Source of the DNA: Protopterus annectens
Lineage: Eukaryota > Chordata > Ceratodontiformes > Protopteridae
Assembly (NCBI RefSeq): GCF_019279795.1
Contig: NC_056748.1
Span: forward strand, 612,569,416 to 612,633,415
Length of the DNA: 64,000 nucleotides
Direction of reading: 5' to 3'
This document shows, piece by piece, positions 1-11,081 of the stretch (the first letter of the stretch is position 1; each line of letters begins with the position of its first letter). Both the position numbers and the translations under genes were made by a program. Below the pieces are notes generated by a model that made no database searches, was not told the origin of the DNA, and was given only the letters and a program-made list of their open reading frames with translations.

Positions 1-720
1 GTTGCTGACCCTGAAACTATTTCTCAGGGGCCCAAAGGGATTAAGGCCTCATCAGCTAAAAACCCAGTCCCCCCTGACAGAGATTCCAGAGCATTAGACA
101 GATGGGGAAAGAAAGTTTATACATCTGCAACTTTAGCAATGAGAGCCTTGAATTGCCAGTTTCACATGCTAAAATATCAGCAATTTTTAATGTCTCAGTT
201 GAAACAAAAGATGCTTCCAGATTCAGATCCTCCTAATTTAAAAGAAATGCAGGATTTATTGCATGCATCTGAACAAGTGGGAAAACATGCTCTTCAATGT
301 GGTTTTGATTCCTTAGAGGCCTCCTGTAGAGCAGTAGTTACAGGCTCTGTCATTAGAAGGCATGCTTGGTTAAAAGAACATACGCCACCAGATCATGTTA
401 AGGCCAAATTATTGGATGCACCTTTGCAGCGGGATGTGTTGTTTGGAGTTAAGGCAGAGGAAGTATTAAAAAAGATGGAGGATAAGGCAAAATCTATGCA
501 AACTGTCAAAGATTTCTTACAGGTTCAACCTCCTTGTTTTAGCAGAAATTGGCCAACAAAAAATTGGTCATTTCCAGTCACAGACAGACCTCAAAGGGGC
601 AGATACAGACGTCCAAGAGGTAGAGGTCAGACACAAGGTCCTTACAGACCTCGACAATGGGGTACACCAGGCCAGAAAGAAGGGGAAGACAGGCCTCAAC
701 CTTATAAAAAGTCTCAATGA
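1..720 (+). CDS. gag: DIRS gag, C-terminal 239 codons (A1)
   Basis: This is the nucleocapsid-type protein of a DIRS element, expected to bind element RNA in cytoplasmic particles. It is open from the first base of the window to TGA at 718-720. It carries the family blocks DPETISQGPKG, RALDRWGKKVYTSATLA, LQCGFDSLEASCRAVV and RRHAWLKE, then an Arg/Gly-rich basic tail suited to nucleic-acid binding. The zinc module of complete copies lies upstream of the window. It is the only gag stretch here without a visible lesion. The stop overlaps the start region of pol, which is in the +1 frame. Confidence 0.85.
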   Translation, partial: VADPETISQGPKGIKASSAKNPVPPDRDSRALDRWGKKVYTSATLAMRALNCQFHMLKYQQFLMSQLKQKMLPDSDPPNLKEMQDLLHASEQVGKHALQCGFDSLEASCRAVVTGSVIRRHAWLKEHTPPDHVKAKLLDAPLQRDVLFGVKAEEVLKKMEDKAKSMQTVKDFLQVQPPCFSRNWPTKNWSFPVTDRPQRGRYRRPRGRGQTQGPYRPRQWGTPGQKEGEDRPQPYKKSQ

Positions 721-2610
721 CTTTCCACTACAGCTGCCAAACAACTCTCTCTTGGCAGCCCCCCTTAGGAGGAAAACTGGCTCTTTTCTATCACAATTGG
801 CATTGCATCACCAAAGACAAATGGGTTCTCAACATCATATCTCAAGGTTACAGGTTCCACTTTCACACACTGCCAAGGTTAAAAGGAATGCCAAATCTGC
901 CACCAAATCAATGGGCAGAGGCTCAAAAACAAATTACAGCACTCATAGACATGAGAGCTATTCAAAAGGTACCACCACAAGAGCAAGGACAAGGATTTTA
1001 CTCAAGACTCTTTCTGGTTCCCAGAAAGGACAAACCCTGGAGACCCATTCTGGACCTTTCTTCTCTAAACACTTACCTGGAAGTTCCATAATTCAAAATG
1101 TTGACACTACAGCAGCTTCTTCCCATGCTGAGCAAGAAAGCTTGGCTCGTGACTTTGGACCTCAAAGAGGCATACCTGCATGTCCCTATCAGACAAAACT
1201 GCAGAAGATACCTCAGATTTCTAGCTGGTTCAGTGCACTATCAATTCTCTGCACTGCCCTTTGGCTTATCTACTGCGCCCAGGGTCTTCACAAAGTGCCT
1301 GACACCAGTAATTGCATTTTGCAGGAAAAAGGAATTCAAATTTACCCATACCTGGACGACTGCCTGATTCAAGCAGAGAGTAAGGACATTCTTCTAAAGC
1401 ATCTAGCGTACATAAAAAAGTTAAGTTGCCTGGGGTACACAGTAAACGAAAATAAACAAAAACTAGTGCCCTCACAACAGATAATATTTCTGGGTGCCAG
1501 CTTAAACACAACGGCCCAGATGGCTTATCTCACGCCAGACAAGCAAGGACAACTGACTCAGTATTTTCATTTAATGGCAACAAAGACCCAACTCCCTGCA
1601 AGAAAAATTCTGCAGGCCTTGGGCTACATGGCATCTTGCATACTACTAATTCCATATGCCAGACTGCATATGAGGAAACTACAATGGTACTTAGAGTGTA
1701 TGGTCTCAACACTGTCAGTTTGGAAACAGTTATACCACTAATGCCTTGCCTTCAACAGGAGTTTCGATGGGCTCAAGCTTGTCACCTCAACAAGGGACAA
1801 CCTTTTACTCAACCCACAGCCAGGCAGACACTGACAACAGATGCATCTGATTACGCCTGGGGAACACACATGGCAGGAAAATGTATTAAGGGCGAGTGGC
1901 CCACAGAACAAAGACATCTCCACATCAATCAAAAAGAGATGCTAGCTGTACAAAATGCAATTATATATTTCAAGGACCTGCTGCATCCAGGACAACTACT
2001 ACTAAAGACAGACAACACCACAGTTATGTGTACAAAGACAAGCAAGGGGGCACACACTCCTACCCCCTCTGCAGACAAGCCATGACCTTGTGGAACACAG
2101 CTTTAAACTACCAAGTTTATCTGCAGGCACAGTTCCTGCCAGGAGAGAAACATACTGGCAGACAACCTAAGCAGAAACATCATGTATCCCCACGAATGGG
2201 AATGGAGTCCACAAATATTCAGAATGATAACACAAAAATGGGGGAGACCAGACATAGATCTGTTTGCATCCTCAATGAACTGCCAATTACAGAAATTCTG
2301 CACAAGGAGCTACCATCCAGAAGCATGGAATGTGGATGCCCTCTCATTCAGCAGGAAAAAACAAGTATACGCTTTCCCTCCTTTATCTCTCCTTCCAAAG
2401 GTACTCATAAAAGCCAGACAGGAAGAGCCAAAGATGATCCTGATTGCACCAGACTGGCCACGCCAACACCAGTACCCATTCTTAAAGAACTTAGCACAAG
2501 AACCACCCTGGATTTTGCCTCAAATCCCACAGCTGCTGACACAACACAACAATCAGATACTTCACAGCCAGCTAAAGACCTTAAATCGAGCTGCATGGAA
2601 AATTCCTTAG
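721..2610 (+). pseudogene. pol: DIRS pol: RT, RNase H, post-RNase H domain (A1)
   Basis: RT motifs in order are WRPILDLS, LDLKEAYLHVPI (motif A), GLSTAPRVFTK (motif B) and YPYLDDC (motif C, near 1345). RNase H shows TTDASDYAW, KEM and TDNTT. The following conserved region has DIDLFAS and LIAPDWPRQH, typical of DIRS elements and sometimes compared with a Dam-like methyltransferase. Lesions: an extra C in the C-run near 760, an in-frame TAA at 1089-1091, frameshifts near 1325 and 1700, a small deletion near 2030 and another shift near 2155. RT and RNase H active-site residues remain readable, but no continuous protein can be made. Confidence 0.85.
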
Positions 2611-3639
2611 CCAAGCAAGCATTGCCTCTCTCCAAAGCTGTTATGGATGTTATTCTGGAGGCCAGAAGGCCTAGCACCAGGAAAGCCTACTCGGATAAAT
2701 GGAAGAGATTCTGTGCCTGGAACCAAGCATACAGCCTTGACCCTCTTGTCCCAAACTTTCCTCAGATACTTCAATACTTAACTGAGATGCTGGACAAGGG
2801 CCTCCTTCTCATCCATCAAGATCCATGCCTCAGCCATTTCTGCTCATTACAACACGGATCCACCAATTTTTTCTAATCCTTTGCTCAAACAGTACCTCAG
2901 AGGGGATAAAATCATGAGACCGCCCCGTAGAGCACCTACACCAACTTGGGACCAACTTTGTTTTGGAAAAATTAACTTTACCTCATTTTGAGCCAGCTAA
3001 CACAGCAGAATTAAAATACATCTCTTGGAAAGACTGCTCTGCTACTGGCAATAACATCAGCAAGAAGAGTTTCAGAATTACAGGCACTAATGGCAGTGGA
3101 ACATTTCCTCATCTTCCACCAGGACAGGGTGTCCTTAAAACTAACCATACATTTATGCCAAAGGTGGTATCAAGTGTGGTTCTAAACCAAACTATTCACT
3201 TGCCAACTTTTTATCCAAAACCACAGAACAAAGGGGAGAGACTACTACATTCCTTGGACATTCACAGGCAGTTACGCTTCTACTTGGACAAAACCAAAGC
3301 TTTCAGAAAATCTGAGCAATTGGTAGCATACGCTGCAGTAGCACAGGAAAAAGCCATTTCAAAGCTTTTTCAAAATGGATAGCTTACTGTATACGTTTTT
3401 GCTATACCCACCATGGGAAACTTGTACCTAGCAGCATTAGATCTCACTCCACCAGGGCAACAGCCACTTCAACTGCCTACCTCAGAGGAGTGCCTACCAA
3501 GGATATTCTAGAAGCAGCAACATGGAGGTCTGTGCATACCTTCACCAAACATTACCATTTGCCTTCATATTCCAAATCCAAATCAGTCTTTGCCACTGCT
3601 GTGCTGCATGGCCTTATAGCCACCCCTAATGCCTTATAG
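2595..3639 (+). pseudogene. DIRS tyrosine recombinase (A1)
   Basis: The YR integrates the circular cDNA. The candidate start ATG at 2595 overlaps the end of pol in the -1 frame. The N-terminal core-binding signature VILEARRPSTRKAY is present. Further on are RVSEL with the first catalytic Arg, the HSTR box (H-x-x-R) near 3449, ATWRSVHTF, and KHYH with the expected nucleophile Tyr. The stop is TAG at 3637-3639. Frameshifts near 2795 and in the 2880-3060 stretch, plus a short deletion near 3370, inactivate it. Confidence 0.85.
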
Positions 3640-4155
3640 ATCCATCCTCCCTGCCTCAGCTTTGGGATTCCACCCAAGTGTAATGACTGCAGCAGTGTAA
3701 CACGATGAACATAGTACAGTTTTGTACCTGCCATAAATGTAGATGTTCGAGTGTAAACACTGCTGCAGTCCAGGTTACCCTCCCTCCTTCCCCTCTTACT
3801 TTCTGGTACATACCTAGGTCATCTACCCTTATTACCTAAGGGGAGTATTTGCTGGTTATTAAAAATGGTTGTTTGCTTTTCTTTTATATATTTTACTAGC
3901 AATTTGAAAGGCCTTCCTATTTAGGGGCACCTGACATCTGGGGCAAGAAAAACTGAAGAAAATGTCGTTGGCTGCATCTTCTATCCCCCTGTTGCACTGA
4001 TGTCAGGGAAGAGGCGATGGCAACCGACACCGGACCAAGACTTTGGAACTCAGGCCAACTAGGGAACCGCCTGATGGCAGGATAACCAAAGTGTAATGAC
4101 TGCAGCAGTGTTTACAGTCTAACATCTACATTTATGGTAGGTACAAAACTGCACT
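3640..4155. repeat. A1 3' noncoding region with ICR and right ITR
   Basis: The ICR lies at about 3672-3770 and is the reverse complement of the element's joined right and left ends. A gene-free spacer follows. The right ITR arm is about 3942-4113 and carries the reversed promoter. The unique right tail, with ACATCTACATTTATGGTAGG, ends at 4155. No open frame is supported here. Confidence 0.8.
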
Positions 4156-4185
4156 TTCCCATGATCATCAGGACTCCCGGACTTT

Positions 4186-5162
4186 CATCCCGTTAAGAAT
4201 ATTTTGGTAGCTTCTCTTAAAGCCTCTACTAGGAAACTCTACAATAGCAAGTGGAGACGTTTTTGCGTTTGGCGCCCTCGGTGCAATCTGAACCTGTTTA
4301 CAGCCCCTGTTCTGGTCATACTGGATTTTCTGACTGATCTTTCTCGATCAGGCGCAAGTGCTTCTACCATCAAGGTTCAGCTGGCTGCCATCTCCAGTTT
4401 TCTTGTGGGTGAAAATAAGGTTGCTCTGGCTTCTGCCAAATTGTGTAAAGCTTTTCTGAAGGGCACTTTTTTATTGCGACCACCAGTTAAAGAAACGGTG
4501 CCCCCCTGGGATCTGACTTTAGTCCTTCAGGCTTTGACCTCTCCCCACTTCGAGCCAGCCGGTTCAGTTGCGATTAAGTTTTTGTCGTGGAAGACAAGTC
4601 TTCTTGGTCGCCATCACATCAGCCAAGAGTTTCAGAGCTGCAGGCCTTATCTTCCTTGCCCCCCATTTGGTTTTCCACAAGGATAGGGTTTCGCTGCATA
4701 TGAACCCTTCCTTTTTTCCCAAGGTGTCCTCAGCAGCCAATATTAATCAGTCTATGAATTTGCCAGTCTTCTTCCCAAATTTCCAAAATAGAGGTGAACG
4801 TAAGCTTCATTTATTAGGTGTCCATAGACAGCTTCATTTTTACCTCCATAGGACTAAACCCTTCCGGAAGTCGGATCAGTTGTCTCTGTCCTGGAAAGTG
4901 TCCTTAGCAAGGTGGAGCACTCTCTGTATTGCACAGGTTTATAAGGACAAAGGTTTATCTCTTCCTGGTGTATTTGAAGGCTCATTCCACTATAGCAATG
5001 GCCACTTCTGCAGCTTTCTGGTCTCGTGTTCCGTTAGATGATATCTGTGTGGTAGCGACGTGGGCCAATTCGCAAGCATTCTTTTCTCATTATAAATTAG
5101 ATTTTATTTCTAGCGGGAGAACATCCTTTGGCTCTGTGGTGCTCAGGAATATCCTTCCATAA
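4186..5162 (+). pseudogene. DIRS family-B tyrosine recombinase (B1)
   Basis: The order and spacing match family-A YR but the sequence is clearly diverged: SLKASTRKLYNSKWRRFCVW, then STIKVQLAAISSF, PHFEPAGS, FLSWKT, HKDRVSLHMNPSFFPKV and HRQLHFYL. Frame changes occur near 4600 and 4900. The H-x-x-R box reads HSTI instead of HSTR (near 4985), losing a catalytic Arg. The C-terminus ends SVVLRNILP with TAA at 5160-5162. A1 interrupts it at or just before its N-terminus. Confidence 0.8.
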
Positions 5163-5529
5163 GGGCCTCCCAGGAATTATAGTAGCTGGGGACTCTGTCC
5201 CATATGTGCAGAATGAATGAAGTCAACTACTTCAGGTAAAGAAGTTATGTTCTTACCATAACGTTCATCTGAGTAGTAGACTTCATTCTTCTGCACCTTC
5301 CCTCCCTCCTTCCCCCTCACTTTCAGGTTTTTCCTGTTTAGGATTGTGATTATGTTGCCACTTGTGTCAGCAAACTCGATCTGGGGATAGATAGCAGGAA
5401 GTGATGTAATATAGGTAATTGAGGGGCTTGGAGCTCGGAGCTGATGCTTGAAAAGCTTTGCCGGCATATGTGCAGAAGAATGAAGTCTACTACTCGGATG
5501 GAACGTTATGGTAAGAACATAACTTCTTT
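5163..5529. repeat. B1 ICR and right ITR
   Basis: After the stop comes the family-B landmark AGCTGGGGACTCTGTCCC, then an ICR (about 5186-5300). Its parts are complementary to the B left end and to the B right end seen at 5470-5529 (GAATGAAGTCTACTACTCGG then GTAAGAACATAACTTC). The two arms flank about 180 bp of spacer. No gene is seen. Confidence 0.7.
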
Positions 5530-5565
5530 TTTATGTTGCTAAAAGTGCATTTACATATATTTCTG

Positions 5566-5627
<62 letters not shown>

Positions 5628-5881
5628 TTTTTTTTTGCTCCCCTTTTGGTGGGCACCTGACATCTGGGGCAAGAAAAACTGAATAAAATGGCATCAGCTG
5701 CATGTTTTATGCCCTGATGACGTGACGTCATGGAGGGGGAGACAGCAACCGACCCAGGACCCAAGACTTTGTTATTCAGGCCGACTGAGGGCAACCTGCC
5801 AGCAGATTACCCAAATGTAATAACTGCAACAGTAAATACACTCTAACATCTACATTTATGGTAAGTGTATACATCTGTACT
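5530..5881 (+). mobile_element. DIRS family A copy A2, right end only
   Basis: This holds the end of the family-A noncoding spacer with a TA microsatellite, the right ITR (arm about 5668-5836, with reversed TATAAAA-type promoter decayed to GCATAAAA) and the terminal tail ending CTGTACT at 5881. The next bases, TTCCTGAGAGGGGCC, continue a family-A YR gene, so A2 entered A3 there. The A2 body lies upstream of the window because B1 and A1 split it. Confidence 0.8.
5567..5622. repeat. (TA)n microsatellite
   Basis: An uninterrupted TA repeat of about 28 units in the 3' noncoding region of A2. A4 has the same kind of repeat at the matching place. Confidence 0.95.
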
Positions 5882-6457
5882 TTCCTGAGAGGGGCCAAAA
5901 CTTTAAGGCCACCCAGGAGAGCTCCAATTCCAGCCTGGGATCTTGTCTTGGAGAAACTCACTCTTCCTCCTTTCGAGCCAGCTGCTACTGCAGATTTAAA
6001 ATTTCTTTCCTGGAAAACAGCTTGCCTTTTAGCAATCACTTCTGCATGAAGGGTATCTGAATTGCAGGTTCTTATGGCAGTGAAACCTTTCATCATCTTT
6101 CATGCAAACAAGGTGTCCCTCAGAACCAATCCCTCCTTCATGCCCAAGGTGGTATCCAGTGTGGCTCTTAATCAGTAACAAACCATTTTAAAATGGATAG
6201 GCCACTGCATTAATTTCTGCTAGAAGTACCATGGAAAACCTATCCCACAGGGCATCAGACCCCATTCAACCAGGGCTGCATCTATCTCTACAGCCTTTTT
6301 CAGGGGCATCCCTACTAGGGACATCCTAGAAGCTGCTACCTGGAGTTCTGTACATACTTTTACCAAGCATTATCGTTTGCCAATTTTCTCTAAATTCACA
6401 GCTGGTTTTGCCACTGAAGTCTTGCAGGGCCTTATAGCTGGTCCTAATTCTATTTAA
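5882..6457 (+). pseudogene. DIRS tyrosine recombinase, C-terminal part (A3)
   Basis: It starts at FLRGAKTLRPPRRAP, the position where A2 cut the gene, followed by the PPFEPAATADLKFLSWKT block. A stop replaces the Arg in the ITSARRVSEL box (TGA at about 6047). An internal deletion of roughly 150 bases joins VALNQ (6175) to a remnant of the SKQTISKWIGHC block. The later RPHSTRAA and HTFTKHY boxes remain. The stop is TAA at 6455-6457. Confidence 0.8.
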
Positions 6458-6489
6458 ATTCCTCCTCCCAACCTTAGCTTTGGAAATCT

Positions 6490-6590
6490 ACCCAAATGTA
6501 ATGACTGCAACAGTGAAACACGAAGAACATAGTACAGTTGTGTACACTTATCATAAATGTAGATGTTCGAGTGTATTCACTGTTGCAGTC
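6490..6590. repeat. ICR of A3
   Basis: It begins ACCCAAATGTAATGACTGC and contains the diagnostic ACATAGTAC circle-junction complement, then ends TTCACTGTTGCAGTC. Left half: complement of the element left end. Right half: complement of the right end at 22130-22190. Confidence 0.8.
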
Positions 6591-7599
6591 CTGGTTACCC
6601 TCCCTCCAGCCCCCTTTCTTTTTTTGGCTATATCTTTGTTCTCACTTACTATACTCAAAAAGCACGTTGGTGTATTTGCTTTTTTGTTGGAGGTATGTCC
6701 TTGTATTTATAGATTTAATTACTTCCCATTAGTCCTCCTTTTGTCTTACTCCCACTGTTCCTTGTTGTCTACCAACTCCCTCATACAAGCCCGCAATACT
6801 TGAACTGTCCACTAGGTGACACCCTTATTCCAGCCATAATCTCCTTCTTACCTTTCTCTCATGGCCAGCTACTTACCTTAATTTCTTCAGTTCTGTAGTC
6901 CCCAAATTGCTATTTAGTCTTCTTATTTTTACCATCCACTTCTACTGTCTACATTCACCTTTCTAGCCTCTATACTATTCCAACCTACCACCTGGAGTCA
7001 GTCCTGCTGATTGATTTCTCTAACTGCTTCAGTATCTGTTTCTACCCGCTCCGTTCGCCCTCTCGCCCTCCCTACCCCCAATTCCTATCCACCCCCAGGG
7101 TTCCTACCCTTGTACTTACTTAACCACCTCTTCCTCCTACCATTACTGTCCTAACACTCTTCTATTACCCAACGTCTCTCATTTCTACCCTCTCACCACT
7201 CCCCTTTAATCATACCACACCCTTCTCCCTTCTTTTATCCACAACCTTTATACTTCTATATTCTACCAGCAGACAATCTGGATGTATAAACCACTCACCC
7301 CATCTTATGTCCTGCTCTTATTCACACTCTCACTACTACCTCATTTAATTTTCATCTACCTACTCACCTTCTTTGAACACCCACTATGTCCACACCTAAA
7401 CTACCCTAATAAGGAATCCAACTCTCCATCACTTCCTCTCCTTTTTATCCATGCTAATATAATATCTTCACCCATCTACATACTTCCAAAGTATCATAGA
7501 ACATTACACATAAAATACAACAATCTAAATCCCAGGAAAGGCCTACTTCCATACAGCAGATTCCCTAACCCAAACTATTCCACTACTCTCATTAAAGGA

Positions 7600-10538
7600 T
7601 GGTGACATCCACCCTAACCCAGGCCCAACAACAACTCCTATCTCTCTCCATAACCACAAACAATCACCTACTCATGCCCTCACTAAACCATCTAACTCCC
7701 TCTTAATAGCTCATCTTAATATACGTAGCATTAACAATAAAGTAACTCAACTCCAAGCTCTAGCTGAAGTCTACGCCTTTGATGTTTTCTGCTTAACAGA
7801 AACATAGTTAAAACTTGTAACCAAAGACAATGAAATCATCCCACTTGGATATAATATCCTGAGACTTGACCGAGTAGCCAAGAAAGGTGGTTGGGTTGCT
7901 ATTCTATACAGATCTAGCTTACAGTTAACCACTTACGACTGTAAACTACCTCTAGACTCCAATGCAGAAATTCTTATCTCCAAACTTCATCTTAACAATG
8001 CCAAATCCATCTGTATTATATGTATGTATCTACCACCTGGTAACAACACTGCCACCATGGAAAATATCCTTTGTTGGCTTTCCCAGCACCTGCCCCAAGA
8101 AACCATAATCCTAGGCGGTATAAACATTGATTGGAACTGCTACTGTAGCAGCCTCCGTACTACCCACATTAACCTATATGAGTATTCACAAACCATTACC
8201 TCCCCCAACAGGATAAATAAATCTAACAAGAAAGCAAGCTTATTAGACTGGATTCTCATAAACCATCATCCTCACATTTATGATTCTGGAACCCTCCCTG
8301 ATGATGTAAGTGACCACTTACTTACCTACATCATCAGGCATAAAACCAGTACTCCCATTCCAACATCTGTCAGAAACCTCAGATCTAAAAAGAACTTTAA
8401 CCCTGAACTACTCCAAATGGAACTAAGAGCTTGCAACTGGTCTCCCTTACGACACCTCCCTTTAGAAGAAGCCGTTAATTACTTTAACTCTAACTTCCTT
8501 GCTATTCTTAACCACTATGCTCCGACCAGATTAATTAGAATTAAAACCAACTCTGCACCATGGCTGTCAAAAGAAACCAAACACAAAATAGATATTAGAA
8601 ATAAATTTTGGGCAAAATGGAGAATGACTAAAAGCCCTGTAGACCAACAAACCTTTAGACAGTTAAGAAATGATACCAAGAAAGCTATAATTTCCGATAA
8701 AAGAAACTACTGCCTACAATCTCAACAAGCTAACCAAAACAACCCACAAAAATTTTGGACTAGCATTAACCAACTACTCCATCCAGGTCAATCCACTACC
8801 CCAAACCCTCAAAATACTGACCACAAAAATCCCATGAATACAGCCAATGCTTTCAATACCTTTTTTACTAATGCTATCCAAACACTAGCTAGTCTGCTAT
8901 CACCTAATAACTTCACTCTACCTTCCTATAAATCAACCTCACCCCCCCCTCATTTTCCTATTCAACCTGTCCCAACAACATATATTCTAACCCTACTACA
9001 GAAACTAACACCATGCTCTCCCTCAGCAGACCAACTACCTGCTGAATTTCTACAACAGTTAGCCAAAGCTATCACTTATCCCATTTCCATTCTGATCAGT
9101 AGAACTATTACCGAAGGTTATATCCCTAGCTTATGGAAAATCTCCCATATTATCCCCCTCCATAAAGGTGGACACTCCATTGAAAACTCTAACTACTGCC
9201 CCGTTGCCCTTCTTTCTCCTTTGGCAAAGACCATGGAGAAATGCATTCATAGACAGTTACTTGACCACTTAACCCAAAATAATTTACTTTCCCTCTGTCA
9301 ACATGGATTCAGACCTTCACATAGCAACTACCACAGCCCTTCTTTCCGTCACTGATTGTATCAATAAAAAAACACAACCTATACAATCTCTTCAGCACTA
9401 TTTATTGACCTGTCTAAGGCATTTGACATGGTAAATCACCAGATTCTCATCAGAATACTTGAGTCTCTGTCACTAGATACACCTTCCATAAAGTGGTTCC
9501 AGTTCTACTTAGATAAAAGACAACAGTCCGTACTATGGCACAAGTCTCTGTCCACCCTACTGCCCGTTAACCTTGGTGTCCCTCAAGGGTCTATCCTAGC
9601 ACCTCTACTTTTCTCCATATTTATTGATGACCTTCATCTAGCCATCCCCCAAGCCACATGTATACAATATGCTGTTGACTTCAGCCTGATATGCTGAGCC
9701 ACTTCCTCTTCTGAACTTCACTCTCTTACCCAGAAAGTATTTAACACAGTTGAACAATGGTTCACACGGGCCTTCTCCTAAACCCCCCCCCCAAAAAAAG
9801 AAAACGAAACTCCTCCTCTTCTCTCCTACTCACAAGTCCTCTCCTTTTGATTTCTCAGTTATCTCCACCAATAAAACTGTTATATCACCAGACCCAACCA
9901 CCAAACTACTGGGTAATTACCATTGACAACAATCTGAACTTTGATATCCACATCAACAATACTATAAAAACTGTCAAGAAAAAACTTGGCGCTCTCTATA
10001 GGATTAAAACCTTCCTTTTACCTACTGCTAAAACCACTATAGCTCACACTCATCTGATCTCTGCACTTCTTTATGCCTCCCCCATTTTTACTAAGCTATC
10101 TAAAAATAACGTCAGCAAATTGGAAATGTCCTGCAATAACATTGCCAGATTTTGCTACAGGCTACCCATTTAGAACCCACCATTGCATTAATATAAAGCA
10201 GCTTGGGATGGCTTGAACTACAAAACCTGATTAAATTCCACCAACTATCCATAGCCCATAACACTCCTTATAAACCTTCCAATACTTCTATTCTATCCAC
10301 CCTCATCACCCAGTATAAAAATCTGAAGTCCTTAAGGTCATCTCACAAACTTCTAGTACATACCACTAAACCAAACAACAAGGCTGGCAACTCTCTCTTC
10401 TCTAATACTGTTGGAAAAGCCTGTAATCTTCTCCCCAGTGAACTTTCCTCACTTCCCTCACTATCACTCTTCAAAAACAAATTGAAACTCTTCCTCAGAA
10501 CACACTGGTTATGCCCCTGTACTAAACCTGACTAGTCA
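7600..10538 (+). pseudogene. LINE pol: AP endonuclease and reverse transcriptase
   Basis: Just upstream of the endonuclease is GDIHPNPGP, a hallmark of L2/CR1/Rex-type LINEs. Endonuclease motifs follow: LIAHLNIRSINNK, FCLTET, and SDH near 8310 (DVSDHLLTY). The longest open stretch is 8024-9355 (443 aa). RT shows LWKISHIIPLHKGG, FIDLSKAFDMVNH, GVPQGSILAPLLFSIFIDD, and the catalytic box as YAVD instead of YADD (about 9668). Lesions include a stop after FCLTET near 7808, frameshifts near 7605, 9350 and 9780, and a stop near 9696. The C-terminal region continues to 10538. The element is dead. Confidence 0.8.
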
Positions 10539-10760
10539 TGTGTCTCTTCATACTTTGCCCACCTACTCTTTCTACTCATAAACTGTTATTCCTTCCTTAT
10601 TGACCACAATTAATTTCTCCCTCTAGAACTTTATATATTGTACCAGTATGCTGTATTATGCCTGCATTCTGTACTGCTAGGCTGTTGTCCTCACTGAATT
10701 TTCTGTGTTAACCTGTAACATGCATTGTAAATATGATTCTTGTTTACTGTTGCTTATTTG
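10539..10760 (+). other. LINE 3' UTR, first part
   Basis: Noncoding sequence after the LINE stop, ending TTGCTTATTTG at 10760, where A4 begins. It continues at 21844 after A4 is removed. Nothing else is recognised. Confidence 0.7.
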
Positions 10761-10943
10761 ATGTTCTTCGTGTTTCACTGTTGCAGTCATTACATTTGGG
10801 TATTCTGCTGGCAGGTTGCCCTCAGTCGGCCTGAATTCCAAAGTCTTGGGTTCTGTGTCAGTTGCTGTCTTCTCTTCCATGACGTCAGGTCGTCAGGGGT
10901 ATAAAACATGCAGCCGACACCATTTTCTTTAGTCTTTCTTGCC
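10761..10943 (+). promoter_or_regulatory. A4 left ITR with promoter
   Basis: The arm at about 10774-10943 is the inverted copy of 21629-21799. It contains a TGACGTCA (CRE/ATF-type) palindrome at 10880-10887 and TATAAAA at 10900-10906. An initiator-like AGTCTTTC lies about 30 bp downstream, consistent with RNA polymerase II transcription of gag. Confidence 0.7.
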
Positions 10944-11081
10944 ACACGGTGCCCAAAGCAGAAGCATTTCGCAACTGCCGGTTGGCTGACTACTGAAATA
11001 TTCATGTTTGAGTTTCAGAACCAAAGTCTTCACTAAAGCTTTGTACCCCCATTGGGGAAACTTTTTGCTTGCCTTTTACCA

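Larger units (their letters stand above)
1..4155 (+). mobile_element. DIRS family A copy A1 (5' part outside window)
   Basis: The window opens inside gag of this copy, followed by pol, YR, ICR and right ITR in the usual order. The right terminus reads CTGCACT (family form CTGTACT), and foreign family-B sequence beginning TTCCC follows directly. The copy lies at the 5' edge of the YR gene of B1. All genes after gag are broken. The left ITR and gag N-terminus lie upstream of the window. Confidence 0.9.
4156..5529 (+). mobile_element. DIRS family B copy B1, 3' part
   Basis: The sequence resumes as family-B YR immediately after A1 ends and runs through the B-type ICR and right end (ATAACTTCTTT, ending near 5529). 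What follows, TTATGTTGC and a TA repeat, is family-A 3' noncoding DNA, so B1 sits inside A2. The rest of B1 would lie beyond the left end of A1, outside the window. Confidence 0.75.
5882..6725 (+). mobile_element. DIRS family A copy A3, segment 1 (segment 2 at 21964-22190)
   Basis: YR sequence starts in mid-gene directly after the right terminus of A2 and continues to a stop, an ICR and the start of the 3' noncoding spacer. Near 6725 the sequence turns into a pyrimidine-rich LINE 5' region. The A3 right ITR reappears after the LINE tail at about 21964. The right boundary of this segment is uncertain by about 40 bases. Confidence 0.75.
6725..10760 (+). mobile_element. L2/CR1-type LINE, segment 1 (3' end at 21844-21963)
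   Basis: A non-LTR retrotransposon inserted in the 3' noncoding spacer of A3. It has a C/T-rich, G-poor 5' region of about 870 bp (6725-7600) without a convincing ORF, a pol gene, and a 3' UTR cut at 10760 by A4. The 7282-7605 open stretch shows no recognised domain; an ORF1 remnant is possible but unsupported. The start coordinate is approximate. Confidence 0.75.

Noticed and set aside
5490-5794. Minus-strand ORFs rich in Tyr-Ile repeats
   Set aside because: They are translations of the TA microsatellite.
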